A DNA stretch of 64,000 bases from Streptomyces sp. CoH27 (GTDB lineage: Bacteria > Actinomycetota > Actinomycetes > Streptomycetales > Streptomycetaceae), in NCBI RefSeq assembly GCF_020181035.1, contig NZ_JAIQYY010000020.1:21002-85001 (forward strand), in the 5' to 3' direction. The notes beneath the pieces were generated by a model, which worked only from the letters and a program-made list of their open reading frames with translations, had not been told where the DNA came from and searched no databases. Positions 33,880 through 41,603 of the stretch are shown here, piece after piece (the stretch's first letter is position 1; every line of letters starts with the position of its first letter). A program made the translations under genes and the position numbers.

Positions 33880-33914
33880 GGCCCGGAAAGCCCCTTCTCG
33901 GGGTTCCGGGCCTC
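33878..33914. terminator. Bidirectional hairpin between convergent genes
   Basis: GAGGCCCGG at 33878-33886 pairs with CCGGGCCTC at 33906-33914, and an inner GCCCC/GGGG pairing continues the stem after a small internal loop. It overlaps the stop of the nucleotidyltransferase gene and lies 16 bp from the end of aspS. Confidence 0.78.
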
Positions 33915-33929
33915 GGCCGCACACACTGC

Positions 33930-35693
33930 TTACTTCGGCTGCGGCTTCCTGATGTTCAGGTGCAGCTCGCGCAGGCGGAGCTCGTCCAGCTCGGTCGGGG
34001 CGCCCATCATCAGGTCCTGGGCGTTGCCGTTGAGCGGGAACGAGATCGTCTCGCGGATGTTGGGCTCGTCCGCGAGGAGCATGACGATGCGGTCCACGCC
34101 GGGGGCGATGCCGCCGTGCGGCGGGGCGCCGAAGCGGAACGCGCGCAGCATGCCCGCGAACTTCTCCTCGACGGTCTCACGGTCGTAACCGGCGATCTCG
34201 AAGGCCTTGAGCATGATGTCCGGCTCGTGGTTCCGGATCGCGCCGGAGGACAGCTCGACGCCATTGCAGACGATGTCGTACTGCCAGCCCAGGATGTCCA
34301 GCGGGTCCTGGGTCTCCAGGGCCTCCAGGCCGCCCTGCGGCATGGAGAAGGGGTTGTGCGAGAAGTCGATCGCGCCGGTCTCCTCGTCCTTCTCGTACAT
34401 CGGGAAGTCGACGATCCAGCAGAACCGGAAGACGCCCTCCTCGAAGTGCCCGGCACGCTTGGCGGCCTCGACCCGCACCGCGCCCATGATCTTGGAGACC
34501 TCGTCGAACTCGCCCGCGCCGAAGAACACCGCGTGGCCGGGGGCCAGGGAGAGGCGCTTGGTCAGCTCGGCGACGTTCTCCTCGGTGAGGAACTTCGCGA
34601 TCGGGCCGGTCAGCGCGCCGTCCTCGCCGACGCGGACCCAGGCCAGGCCCCTGGCGCCGAGCGAGATCGCGAACTCGCCGAGCTGGTCGAAGAACTTGCG
34701 CGGCTGGTCCTGGACCGCCGGCACCGCCAGCGCGCGCACGTGCTTGTCGGCGAACGCCTTGAACTCCGAGCCCTCGAAGACATCGGTGATGTCCACCAGC
34801 TCCAGCTTGGCGCGCAGGTCCGGCTTGTCGGAGCCGTACTTCAGCATCGCCTCGCGGAACGGGATGCGCGGGAAGGGAGAGGTGACGTGACGGCCGTTGC
34901 CGAACTCCTCGAAGAGCTCGGTCATGAGCTTCTCGATCGGCTGGAAGACGTCCTCCTGCTCGACGAAGCTCATCTCGACGTCGAGCTGGTAGAACTCGCC
35001 CGGCGAGCGGTCGGCGCGGGCGTCCTCGTCACGGAAGCAGGGCGCGATCTGGAAGTAGCGGTCGAAGCCGGAGATCATCAGCAGCTGCTTGAACTGCTGC
35101 GGGGCCTGCGGCAGGGCGTAGAACTTGCCGGGGTGCACCCGGGAGGGGACCACGTAGTCACGGGCGCCCTCGGGGGAGGTGGCGGACAGGATCGGCGTCG
35201 CCATCTCGTTGAAGCCCATCGCCGCCATCTTCTGCCGCATCGCGGAGATCACGGCCGTACGCAGCATGATGTTGCGGTGCATGCGCTCGCGGCGCAGGTC
35301 CAGGAAGCGGTACTCCAGGCGCCGCTCCTCGTTGACCCCGTCCTCGGCGTTGATCGTGAAGGGCAGCGGGGCGGCCGCGCCGAGCAGCTCGACCTCGGCC
35401 ACCTCGACCTCGATCTCACCGGTGGGCAGGTCCGGGTTCACGTTCTCGGTTCCACGTGAAACAACGCGGCCGTCGACCCGGACCGTGGACTCCTTGGAGA
35501 TCTTGTCCAGGGCCTCGTACGCGGGCGTGCCCGGACGGGCGACCAGCTGCGTGATGCCGTAGTGGTCGCGCAGATCGATGAAGAGGATGCCACCCAGGTC
35601 GCGCCGATTGTGCAGCCAGCCACTCAGCCGGACGTCGGTGCCGACGTCAGAAGCGCGGAGCTGGCCGCAGGTGTGGGACCTGTACCGATGCAT
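33930..35693 (-). CDS. aspS: Aspartyl-tRNA synthetase
   Basis: A 587-residue bacterial-type class II synthetase. The N-terminal OB anticodon-binding domain (1-105) contains LSGWLHNRRDLGGILFIDLRDHYG. The catalytic core includes FLDLRRERMHRNIMLRT (motif 1), FRDEDARADRSPGEFYQLDVEMSF (motif 2 region) and the terminal APGVDRIVMLLADEPNIRETISFP (motif 3). The bacterial GAD insertion domain lies between them (about 290-420). Length is standard. It charges tRNA-Asp, and in organisms using the GatCAB pathway it may also misacylate tRNA-Asn. The start MHRYRSHTCGQLRASDVG is the usual family N-terminus. Confidence 0.97.
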   Translation of the reverse strand: MHRYRSHTCGQLRASDVGTDVRLSGWLHNRRDLGGILFIDLRDHYGITQLVARPGTPAYEALDKISKESTVRVDGRVVSRGTENVNPDLPTGEIEVEVAEVELLGAAAPLPFTINAEDGVNEERRLEYRFLDLRRERMHRNIMLRTAVISAMRQKMAAMGFNEMATPILSATSPEGARDYVVPSRVHPGKFYALPQAPQQFKQLLMISGFDRYFQIAPCFRDEDARADRSPGEFYQLDVEMSFVEQEDVFQPIEKLMTELFEEFGNGRHVTSPFPRIPFREAMLKYGSDKPDLRAKLELVDITDVFEGSEFKAFADKHVRALAVPAVQDQPRKFFDQLGEFAISLGARGLAWVRVGEDGALTGPIAKFLTEENVAELTKRLSLAPGHAVFFGAGEFDEVSKIMGAVRVEAAKRAGHFEEGVFRFCWIVDFPMYEKDEETGAIDFSHNPFSMPQGGLEALETQDPLDILGWQYDIVCNGVELSSGAIRNHEPDIMLKAFEIAGYDRETVEEKFAGMLRAFRFGAPPHGGIAPGVDRIVMLLADEPNIRETISFPLNGNAQDLMMGAPTELDELRLRELHLNIRKPQPK

Positions 35694-35810
35694 CGTCGTT
35701 CATCCAGTCTTTGCGAATCGGGGTGTCGCCCGGCGGATAGGGCCTAGGCCATCCCAAGGGTACCGGGCACCCCAAGATCGGCTCCCCACCCTTTTGCAAG
35801 CCCCGCGCTG

Positions 35811-35845
35811 GAGGATCCTCCGACTCCCAGGAGGGGAGGATCCTC
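35811..35845. promoter_or_regulatory. Two GAGGATCCTC palindromes, 25-bp pitch
   Basis: The palindrome GAGGATCCTC occurs at 35811-35820 (extended to GGAGGATCCTCC) and 35836-35845, in the divergent region between aspS (minus) and the large phosphatase gene (plus), 49 bp before the latter's ATG. Two identical dyads suggest an operator for a dimeric regulator; the regulator is unknown. Confidence 0.4.
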
Positions 35846-35893
35846 ACGTTTCTACGGTGGCAGCCCTCGATGAGATCTTCCTAAAGTGGGGCA

Positions 35894-38077
35894 ATGCGCA
35901 CAGGCGAGCCGCTTCCGGCCATCGGGGACGTCCTCGCCGCCCTCGCGACCGGGCTGTGGCACTGGGACACGGCCGCCGGCCTGGTCACCGTCGACGCGGA
36001 GGCGGCGCGGCTCCTCGGCCTGCCCGCGGAGCCGGTCACGCTCACCGAGGTCGAGGCCCGGGCCCGGCTGCACCCCGTCGACTGGAACGAGATCACCGGG
36101 GTGATCCCGCTGGCGGTCGCCGAGGGCACGCTCGCCGAGGTGCGCATCCGGATCATGGACGAGCAGGGCGACATCCTGCGGGTCGTCCGCAGCCGGTCGA
36201 AGCCGTCGTACGACCCCGAGCGGCAGGCGTACGAGCTGATCGGCACCCTCCAGGAGGTCACCGAGCCGACCCCGGGCACGTCGGCCGGGCGCAGCGCGGT
36301 CACCGGGGACTGGCGGCGCTCGCGCGAGGCGTTCCTGCTGGACGCGGGCCGGGCGCTGGCGGAGGCCCGGTCCACGGCGGAGGTGCTGCGCGTGGCGTAC
36401 GGCCTGTCGATGCCGGGCTTCTCGCCGGACGGGCTCGTGGTGTTCGGCGCCGAGGGCGACCGGCTGACGATCATCGGACAGCACGGGCACGAACCCGGCG
36501 ACATGAACCCGTTCTCGAACATGCCGCTGACCACCGACTACCCGGCCGCCGAGGTCGCCCGCACCGGACGCGCCGTCTACCTCTCCTCGCCGGAGGAGTA
36601 CAAGGAGCGCTACCCGGTCACCTGGCCGCTGGCCCGGCCCTTCGGCCGACGGTCCTGGGCCTTTCTGCCGCTGACGGTCGCCGGTCGCACGATGGGCGCC
36701 TGGATGGCCGCCTTCGCCTACCCGGTGGCGTTCACGCCCGACGAGCGCGCGGTTCTCACCACGGTCGCCCGGATGCTCGCCCAGGCCCTGACCCGGGCCG
36801 GCGCCGCCGAGTCCGAGCGGGAGCTGACGGAGGGCCTCCAGCGCTCCATGCTGCCCTCGCTCGGCCCCGAGATCCCGGGCATGCGGATGGCCGCCCGGTA
36901 CATCCCGACCGGCGGCGGACTCCAGGTCGGCGGTGACTGGTACGACATGATCGCGCTGCCCTCCGGCCGCTTCGCGCTGGTCGTCGGGGACGTCCAGGGC
37001 CATGACGTACGCGCGGCGGGCCTCATGGGCCAGCTGCGCATCGCCCTGCGCGCCTACGCCTCCGAGGGCCACCGCCCGGACGCCGTGCTCTCCCGCGCCT
37101 CCCGTTTCCTGCACGGCATCACGCACGACGTCCGGACCGACGAGACGGCCGGCGAGCCGGCCGACCTGCGCTTCGCGACCTGCGTGTACGCGGAGGTCGA
37201 CCCTGCGACCGGCATGCTGGAGATCGCTCGCGCCGGGCACCCGGACCCGGCGATCCGGATGGCCGACGGCACGGTGATGATGCGGCCGACGGCGGGCGGG
37301 CTGCCGCTGGGCATCGACCCGGACGCCGACTATCCGACGACCCGGTTCGCCCTCGGGCCCGGCGAGACGATGACCCTGTGCACCGACGGGCTGATCGAGA
37401 CCGGCGGGCACGACATGGAGAGCGGCTGGGGGCGGCTGCGGGCGATCCTGGAGGAGCACGAGGACGATCCCGACCTGGAGTCGCTGGCCGACGCGCTGGT
37501 GCAGGGCGTGCACGGACCGTCCTCGCACCACACCACCGGCCCGCTGGCCGACCGCCGCGAGGACGACATCGCACTGGTGCTGCTGAGCCGGCCGCTGGAC
37601 GGCACCGTACGCCCCGCGGTCCGGCGCACACTGCTGTCGGTGGCCCAGGACGAGCCGGACCGGATCTCCGAGGCCCGCCAGCACCTGCGCGAGCTGCTGC
37701 ACGACTGGGTCTCGCCGGAGCAGACCGACGCGGCGGTGCTGCTGGTCTCGGAGATGGTGACCAACGTCCTCGTCCACACCGACGCCGACGCGCTGCTGCT
37801 GGCCGAGGCGATCGGCGAGCCGGGCACGCGCCGGCTCCGGGTCGAGGTCACCGACGCGGGCGACGACCTCCCGCACCGGCGCCGGCCCGGCGAGCTGGCC
37901 TCCTCCGGGCGCGGTCTGATGCTGATCGAGCTGCTCGCCGACGCCTGGGGAGTGGACCCGCGGGGCGAGGGCAAGAGCATCTGGTTCGAGCTCTACGAGT
38001 CGGGGGACGCGTCGGAGGCCGAGTCGGGGGACGGGTCTGAGGCCGAGTCGGGAGAGGCGTCGGCGGGGGCCGCGTAA
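35894..38077 (+). CDS. PAS-GAF-SpoIIE-HATPase multidomain phosphatase/anti-sigma-type regulator
   Basis: A 727-residue signalling protein. PAS-like domain: about 8-120 (GLWHWDTAAGLVTVDAEAARLLGLPAE). GAF: about 145-305. SpoIIE/PP2C phosphatase: about 325-570, with PTGGGLQVGGDWYDMIALPSGRFALVVGDVQGHDVRAAGLMGQLR, ARAGHPDPAIR, LCTDGLIE and REDDIALVLL. HATPase_c of the RsbW type: about 590-710, with VSEMVTNVLVHTDADALL and SSGRGLMLIELLADAWGV. Fusion of phosphatase and kinase-like modules is common in Streptomyces sigma-factor cascades. The last 25 residues are a tandem repeat (ESGDASEA, ESGDGSEA) encoded in DNA that is also coding on the other strand. Confidence 0.92.
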   Translation: MRTGEPLPAIGDVLAALATGLWHWDTAAGLVTVDAEAARLLGLPAEPVTLTEVEARARLHPVDWNEITGVIPLAVAEGTLAEVRIRIMDEQGDILRVVRSRSKPSYDPERQAYELIGTLQEVTEPTPGTSAGRSAVTGDWRRSREAFLLDAGRALAEARSTAEVLRVAYGLSMPGFSPDGLVVFGAEGDRLTIIGQHGHEPGDMNPFSNMPLTTDYPAAEVARTGRAVYLSSPEEYKERYPVTWPLARPFGRRSWAFLPLTVAGRTMGAWMAAFAYPVAFTPDERAVLTTVARMLAQALTRAGAAESERELTEGLQRSMLPSLGPEIPGMRMAARYIPTGGGLQVGGDWYDMIALPSGRFALVVGDVQGHDVRAAGLMGQLRIALRAYASEGHRPDAVLSRASRFLHGITHDVRTDETAGEPADLRFATCVYAEVDPATGMLEIARAGHPDPAIRMADGTVMMRPTAGGLPLGIDPDADYPTTRFALGPGETMTLCTDGLIETGGHDMESGWGRLRAILEEHEDDPDLESLADALVQGVHGPSSHHTTGPLADRREDDIALVLLSRPLDGTVRPAVRRTLLSVAQDEPDRISEARQHLRELLHDWVSPEQTDAAVLLVSEMVTNVLVHTDADALLLAEAIGEPGTRRLRVEVTDAGDDLPHRRRPGELASSGRGLMLIELLADAWGVDPRGEGKSIWFELYESGDASEAESGDGSEAESGEASAGAA

Positions 38078-39093
38078 CGGGCCCGTACCTCCTGTACGAC
38101 CCCGAAGGCGGCGGCCGTCAGTGGTACGGCGAGCAGCATGCCGAGGATCCCGGCGACGGACGCCCCGGCGGTGATGGCGAGCATGACGACCGCCGGATGC
38201 ATCTGCACGGTCCGGCTCTGGATGACCGGCTGGAGCACATGCCCCTCCAGCACCTGCACGGCGAGCACGACACCGAGCGCCCACAGCGCGATGACGAAGC
38301 CGCGGTCGGCGAGGGCGACCAGGACGGCCGCGGCGCCGGAGATGAAAGCGCCGAGATAGGGGATGTAGGCGCCGACGAAGACCAGCGCGCCGAGCCCGAT
38401 CGCGCCGGGCACCCGGAGGATCAGCAGCCCGATGGTGATGCAGAGGGCGTCGATGAGCGCGATGAGCGTGGTCCCCCGCATGAACCCCTCCACCGCCTCG
38501 AAGGCCCGCCGGCAGACGGCCTCCAGGGCGTCGGCGGTGTCGCCGGGCGCGACGGCACGCAGCGTCTCGACGACTCGGTGGGAGTCGCGCAGAAAGAAGA
38601 AGACGAGCAGCAGAGCCAGTACGGCCATGGCGACGCTCTCGGCGGCGACGCTGACCCCGCTGATCACATTGGACACGGCCGTCCCGCCGAACTTGCTCAG
38701 CAGCTGACGGGAGTTGGCGGCGAAATTGTCGAGCCCGGTCCCGGCGGCCCCGAAGTGCCGGGAGATCCCCTTGGCGGCATCGCGCAGCGAGGCGATGATC
38801 TGGTCGCCGGTGTCGATGAGCGCGGCGACGACGATGTAGACGGCACCGCCGACGACGGCCACGACGGCGACGCAGGTCAGCCCGGCCGCGATCGACGGCT
38901 GCACCCGTGCCTGCACCATCCGCCGGTACAACGGCCCGAGCAGCGCGGTCCCGAGCAGCGCGAGCAGCACCGGCGTGACGGCCGTACGGAACTCCCCGCA
39001 CAACCGCACCCCCACCCACCCCACCCCGGCGACGAGCAACAGCACGACACACCAGGCGCCGAGCCGGCGCACGGGGTCGGGGAGCAGCTGCAC
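37993..39093 (-). CDS. AI-2E/PerM-family transporter
   Basis: A 366-residue membrane protein with about eight helices in the arrangement of the AI-2E (formerly PerM/UPF0118) family. A helical pair lies at the N-terminus (WCVVLLLVAGVGWVGVRL and AVTPVLLALLGTALLG). A periplasmic helical region spans about 95-145. The conserved C-terminal block is RVPGAIGLGALVFVGAYIPYLGAFISGAAAVLVAL through HVLQPVIQSRTVQMHPAVVMLAI. Members export small molecules or act as Na+/H+ antiporters; the substrate is unknown. The C-terminal tail (ASPDSASDPSPDS) is read from the 24-bp repeats that also encode the tail of the convergent phosphatase. Confidence 0.9.
   Translation of the reverse strand: MQLLPDPVRRLGAWCVVLLLVAGVGWVGVRLCGEFRTAVTPVLLALLGTALLGPLYRRMVQARVQPSIAAGLTCVAVVAVVGGAVYIVVAALIDTGDQIIASLRDAAKGISRHFGAAGTGLDNFAANSRQLLSKFGGTAVSNVISGVSVAAESVAMAVLALLLVFFFLRDSHRVVETLRAVAPGDTADALEAVCRRAFEAVEGFMRGTTLIALIDALCITIGLLILRVPGAIGLGALVFVGAYIPYLGAFISGAAAVLVALADRGFVIALWALGVVLAVQVLEGHVLQPVIQSRTVQMHPAVVMLAITAGASVAGILGMLLAVPLTAAAFGVVQEVRARYAAPADASPDSASDPSPDSASDASPDS
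37997..38068. repeat. Three 24-bp tandem repeats inside a convergent gene overlap
   Basis: Units at 37997-38020, 38021-38044 and 38045-38068, each beginning GAGTCGGG. The first two differ at only a few positions; the third is more diverged. All three lie within the 85-bp overlap (37993-38077) of two convergent genes, and lie in frame in both: ESGDASEA on the plus strand and PDSASDPS on the minus strand. Confidence 0.85.
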
Positions 39094-39187
39094 GGGTCCA
39101 GCGGATCACGCCCGCCGACGGGTGTCCCGCCGTGCGGGGCCGGGTGGGTGAGGCCCGCCCGGCCCCCACCCGGCCCCGTCGTCGCCG

Positions 39188-40165
39188 TCAGCCCCGCGGA
39201 CCGCTCTCGGTCATGCCGTGCACCGCGGGAACGGTGCCCAGCCTGCCCTTCTGGAAGTCCTCGAAGGCCTGCTGGAGTTCCTCGCGGGTGTTCATGACGA
39301 ACGGGCCGTAGTGGGCCATGGGCTCACGGATCGGCTGTCCGCCGAGGAGGACGACCTCCAGGTCCGGGGTGTGGCTGTCCTGCCGCTCGTCCGCGCGGAC
39401 GGTCAGCGAGGACCCGGCGCCGAACACCGCGGTCTGGCCGAGGTGGACCGGCCGGCGGTCCGTACCGACGCTGCCGCGGCCCGCGAGGACGTAGGCCAGG
39501 CCGTTGAAGTCCTCCCGCCAGGGCAGGGTGATCTCCGCGCCCGGGGCGAGGGTCGCGTGGATCATCGTGATCGGCGTGTGCGTGATGCCGGGACCCTGGT
39601 GGCCGTCCAGCTCACCCGCGATGACCCGCAGCAGCGCGCCGCCGTCGGGCGAGGTGAGCAGCTGCACCTGGCCACCCCGGATGTCCTGGTACCTCGGGGC
39701 CATCATCTTGTCCTTGGCAGGCAGGTTCACCCACAGCTGCAGGCCGTGGAAGAGACCGCCGGACACGACGAGGGACTCCGGCGGGGCCTCGATGTGCAGC
39801 AGGCCCGAGCCCGCTGTCATCCACTGGGTGTCGCCGTTGGTGATGGTGCCGCCACCGCCGTTGCTGTCCTGGTGGTCGAATACGCCGTCGATGATGTAGG
39901 TGACGGTCTCGAAGCCACGATGCGGATGCCACGGGGTGCCCTTGGGCTCGCCCGGCGCGTACTCCACCTCGCCCATCTGGTCCATCATGATGAACGGGTC
40001 GAGGTGGCGGTAGTTGATCCCGGCGAACGCCCGGCGCACCGGGAAACCCTCGCCCTCGAAGCCGCTCGGCGCGGTCGTGACGGCCAGCACGGGGCGGGCC
40101 ACGGCGTCGGCCGGCGCGGTCACGCGGGGCAGCGTCAGCGGGTTCTCGACGGTCACTGCAGGCAT
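39188..40165 (-). CDS. Pirin-family protein
   Basis: A 325-residue bicupin of the pirin family. The N-terminal metal site is complete: WHPHRGFETVTYIIDG gives two His, and SGLLHIEAPP gives His and Glu. FPVRRAFAGINYRHLDPFIMMDQMG is the family start, and the C-terminal cupin ends with QPIREPMAHYGPFVMNTREELQQAFEDFQKGRLG. Pirins are iron or copper cupins with quercetinase-like or regulatory roles. Upstream, TTTAGTTGAGCGTTGAACTTT (around 40193-40213) looks like an operator of the MarR/HxlR type. Confidence 0.92.
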   Translation of the reverse strand: MPAVTVENPLTLPRVTAPADAVARPVLAVTTAPSGFEGEGFPVRRAFAGINYRHLDPFIMMDQMGEVEYAPGEPKGTPWHPHRGFETVTYIIDGVFDHQDSNGGGGTITNGDTQWMTAGSGLLHIEAPPESLVVSGGLFHGLQLWVNLPAKDKMMAPRYQDIRGGQVQLLTSPDGGALLRVIAGELDGHQGPGITHTPITMIHATLAPGAEITLPWREDFNGLAYVLAGRGSVGTDRRPVHLGQTAVFGAGSSLTVRADERQDSHTPDLEVVLLGGQPIREPMAHYGPFVMNTREELQQAFEDFQKGRLGTVPAVHGMTESGPRG

Positions 40166-40232
40166 GGTCGGTACCTCCTTGTGCGCCCACTTTAGTTGAG
40201 CGTTGAACTTTCTGCCACCCGTAACAGAGAGA

Positions 40233-40256
40233 GCCCGGAGGGAATTCCCTCCGGGC
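40233..40256. terminator. Perfect 24-bp palindrome hairpin
   Basis: A self-complementary GC-rich sequence with AATT at its centre, 26 bp beyond the stop of the SseB-like gene (minus strand). It likely terminates that gene and insulates the pirin promoter. Confidence 0.75.
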
Positions 40257-40281
40257 CCGGGGTCGCGTGGAACACGCCGGC

Positions 40282-40767
40282 TCAGCCGCCGTACATCCGG
40301 CGCATCGCGAAGTCGACCATCTGCTCGACCGCCTTCGCGTCGAACACCATCCGGTGCTCGCCCTCCATGTCCAGGACGAAGCCGTAGCCGGTCGGGAGGA
40401 GATCGATGACCTCCGCCCCCGTGATCACGAAGTACTTGGACTCCTTGCCCGCGTACCGGCGCAGCTCCTTGAGCGAGGTGAACATCGGGATCACCGGCTG
40501 CTGGGTGTTGTGCAGGGCGAGGAAGCCGGGGGTGTCGCCGCGCGGGCAGTACACCTTCGACGTGGCGAAGATCTGCTGGAAGTCCTCGGCGGACATCTGC
40601 CCGGTGGTGAAGGCGCGCACCGCGTCCGCGAGGGAGGGCGGGGACGGCTCCGGGTAGAGCGGCGGCTGCTGGCCGTACCCGCCGACACCGCCCGGCATCT
40701 GCTGCTGCGGCGGGGCGTACTGCTGCTGAGCAGCGCCGCCGTCCATGGGCTGGCCGTATCCGTACAT
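40282..40767 (-). CDS. SseB-like domain protein
   Basis: A 161-residue protein. A Gln/Gly/Pro-rich flexible N-terminus (about 1-42) is followed by an SseB N-terminal-type domain (LADAVRAFTTGQMSAEDFQQIFATSKVYCPRGD, GFLALHNTQQPVIPMFTSLKELRRYAGKESKYFVITGAEVIDLLPTGYGFVLD). In actinobacteria this domain is often attached to or encoded near type VII secretion functions, but here it stands alone and its role is unknown. The start MYGYGQP is preceded by a suitable spacer only; the domain boundary supports it. Confidence 0.78.
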   Translation of the reverse strand: MYGYGQPMDGGAAQQQYAPPQQQMPGGVGGYGQQPPLYPEPSPPSLADAVRAFTTGQMSAEDFQQIFATSKVYCPRGDTPGFLALHNTQQPVIPMFTSLKELRRYAGKESKYFVITGAEVIDLLPTGYGFVLDMEGEHRMVFDAKAVEQMVDFAMRRMYGG

Positions 40768-40819
40768 GGGCGCAAGCGTACCGAGCGAGGGCGTCCGGAT
40801 GAGTGACGGGAGATTTATA

Positions 40820-40866
40820 TAGCGATCGCTAGGGAATCTTGCTACGGTTTTCTTTAGCGACCGCTA
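40820..40866. promoter_or_regulatory. Paired TetR-type operator dyads
   Basis: TAGCGATCGCTA at 40820-40831 is a perfect 12-bp palindrome, and TAGCGACCGCTA at 40855-40866 is a near-identical second copy 35 bp away. They lie in an AT-rich patch (TTTATATAGC, GGTTTTCTTTAG) that stands out from the surroundings and looks like a promoter. This is the shape of TetR-family operators. No tetR gene is adjacent. Confidence 0.6.
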
Positions 40867-40901
40867 CAGATCCACTACGGATAGCGCACTCGGGGGTACG
40901 T

Positions 40902-41472
40902 CATGTCCGGCACCGGTTCCGGTTCGCCCTCTCGGGATACTCACTGGGCGGCGCGGTGGCGCTCCGGCCGGCCGCGCGGCACCCGGAGCGGGTGAGCTCG
41001 CTGGTGCCGACCGCGCCCTTCGCCCGCGCGGACGCGCAGGTGCGGCTGACCGCGCGGGTGTGGCGGGAGCTCGTCGAGGCGGGCCGGCGCGAGCTTGCCG
41101 AGGCGGGCGATCCCGGCCGGCTCGACCGGTTCCTGCTCGCGCATTGCCTGAGCCCCGCCGCACTGGCGGCACTGGACCCGGCGGCGCTGGAGGCTGCCGC
41201 CGAGGAGACCGGGGCGGGGGTACCGGCGGGGACAGCGGAACAGGTGGAGCCGGTGGAGCGGCTGGGCGTGACGGCGGACCCCGCCCGGATCACCGCACCC
41301 ACCCTGATGGTCTCGACAGCCGGCGACGCCCTGATCCCGCCCCGGCTGCACCGCGCGGTGACGGCGGGGACACCCGGGGCCCGGCCGGCGGAGCCGCCCG
41401 GCGGCCATCTGCCGTTCGCCGAGCATCCCGGGCCGGTGGGCGGCGCCGCCGGCGAGCGGGGCCGAGTAGACC
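40902..41472 (+). pseudogene. Decapitated alpha/beta hydrolase
   Basis: The frame starts abruptly at the nucleophile elbow (FALSGYSLGGAVALRPAARHPERVSSLVPTAPFA). It continues through the cap region and the late ITAPTLMVSTAGDALIPP strand to GGHLPFAEHPGPVGG, so the C-terminal two thirds of an alpha/beta hydrolase is recognisable. The N-terminal sheet with the oxyanion hole is gone, and no start codon in this frame precedes it after the operator region. The ATG at 40903 reads another frame. The frame stays open into the acyl-CoA dehydrogenase. I infer a deletion that put a TetR-type promoter against an internal part of the gene. Confidence 0.65.
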
Positions 41473-41508
41473 CTTCTCACACTCGGAGCGATAGGGGTTG
41501 CGTCTTAT

Positions 41509-41520
41509 TACCGACGGGTA
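41509..41520. promoter_or_regulatory. Dyad TACCGACGGGTA upstream of the acyl-CoA dehydrogenase
   Basis: TACC/GGTA arms with a 4-nt spacer, in a short AT-rich stretch ending about 85 bp before the ATG. The form matches operators of TetR/FadR-like fatty-acid regulators, and the gene downstream is a fatty acyl-CoA dehydrogenase; binding is an inference. Confidence 0.4.
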
Positions 41521-41603
41521 GCATCATCGTAGCTACTTGTTGGTACGTGAACTTAGGTTGCGAGGAGACAGTGCCTCGCCGATCCCTCTACGGAGCCGTC
41601 GCC

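Noticed and set aside
37997..38068. CRISPR array
   Set aside because: The repeats are contiguous without spacers and lie within coding sequence.
35852..39169. A very long open frame on the minus strand (over 1000 codons)
   Set aside because: It runs antisense to the SpoIIE phosphatase and in another frame of the AI-2E gene; its translation is Arg/Gly/Pro-rich with no domain, a typical high-GC artefact.
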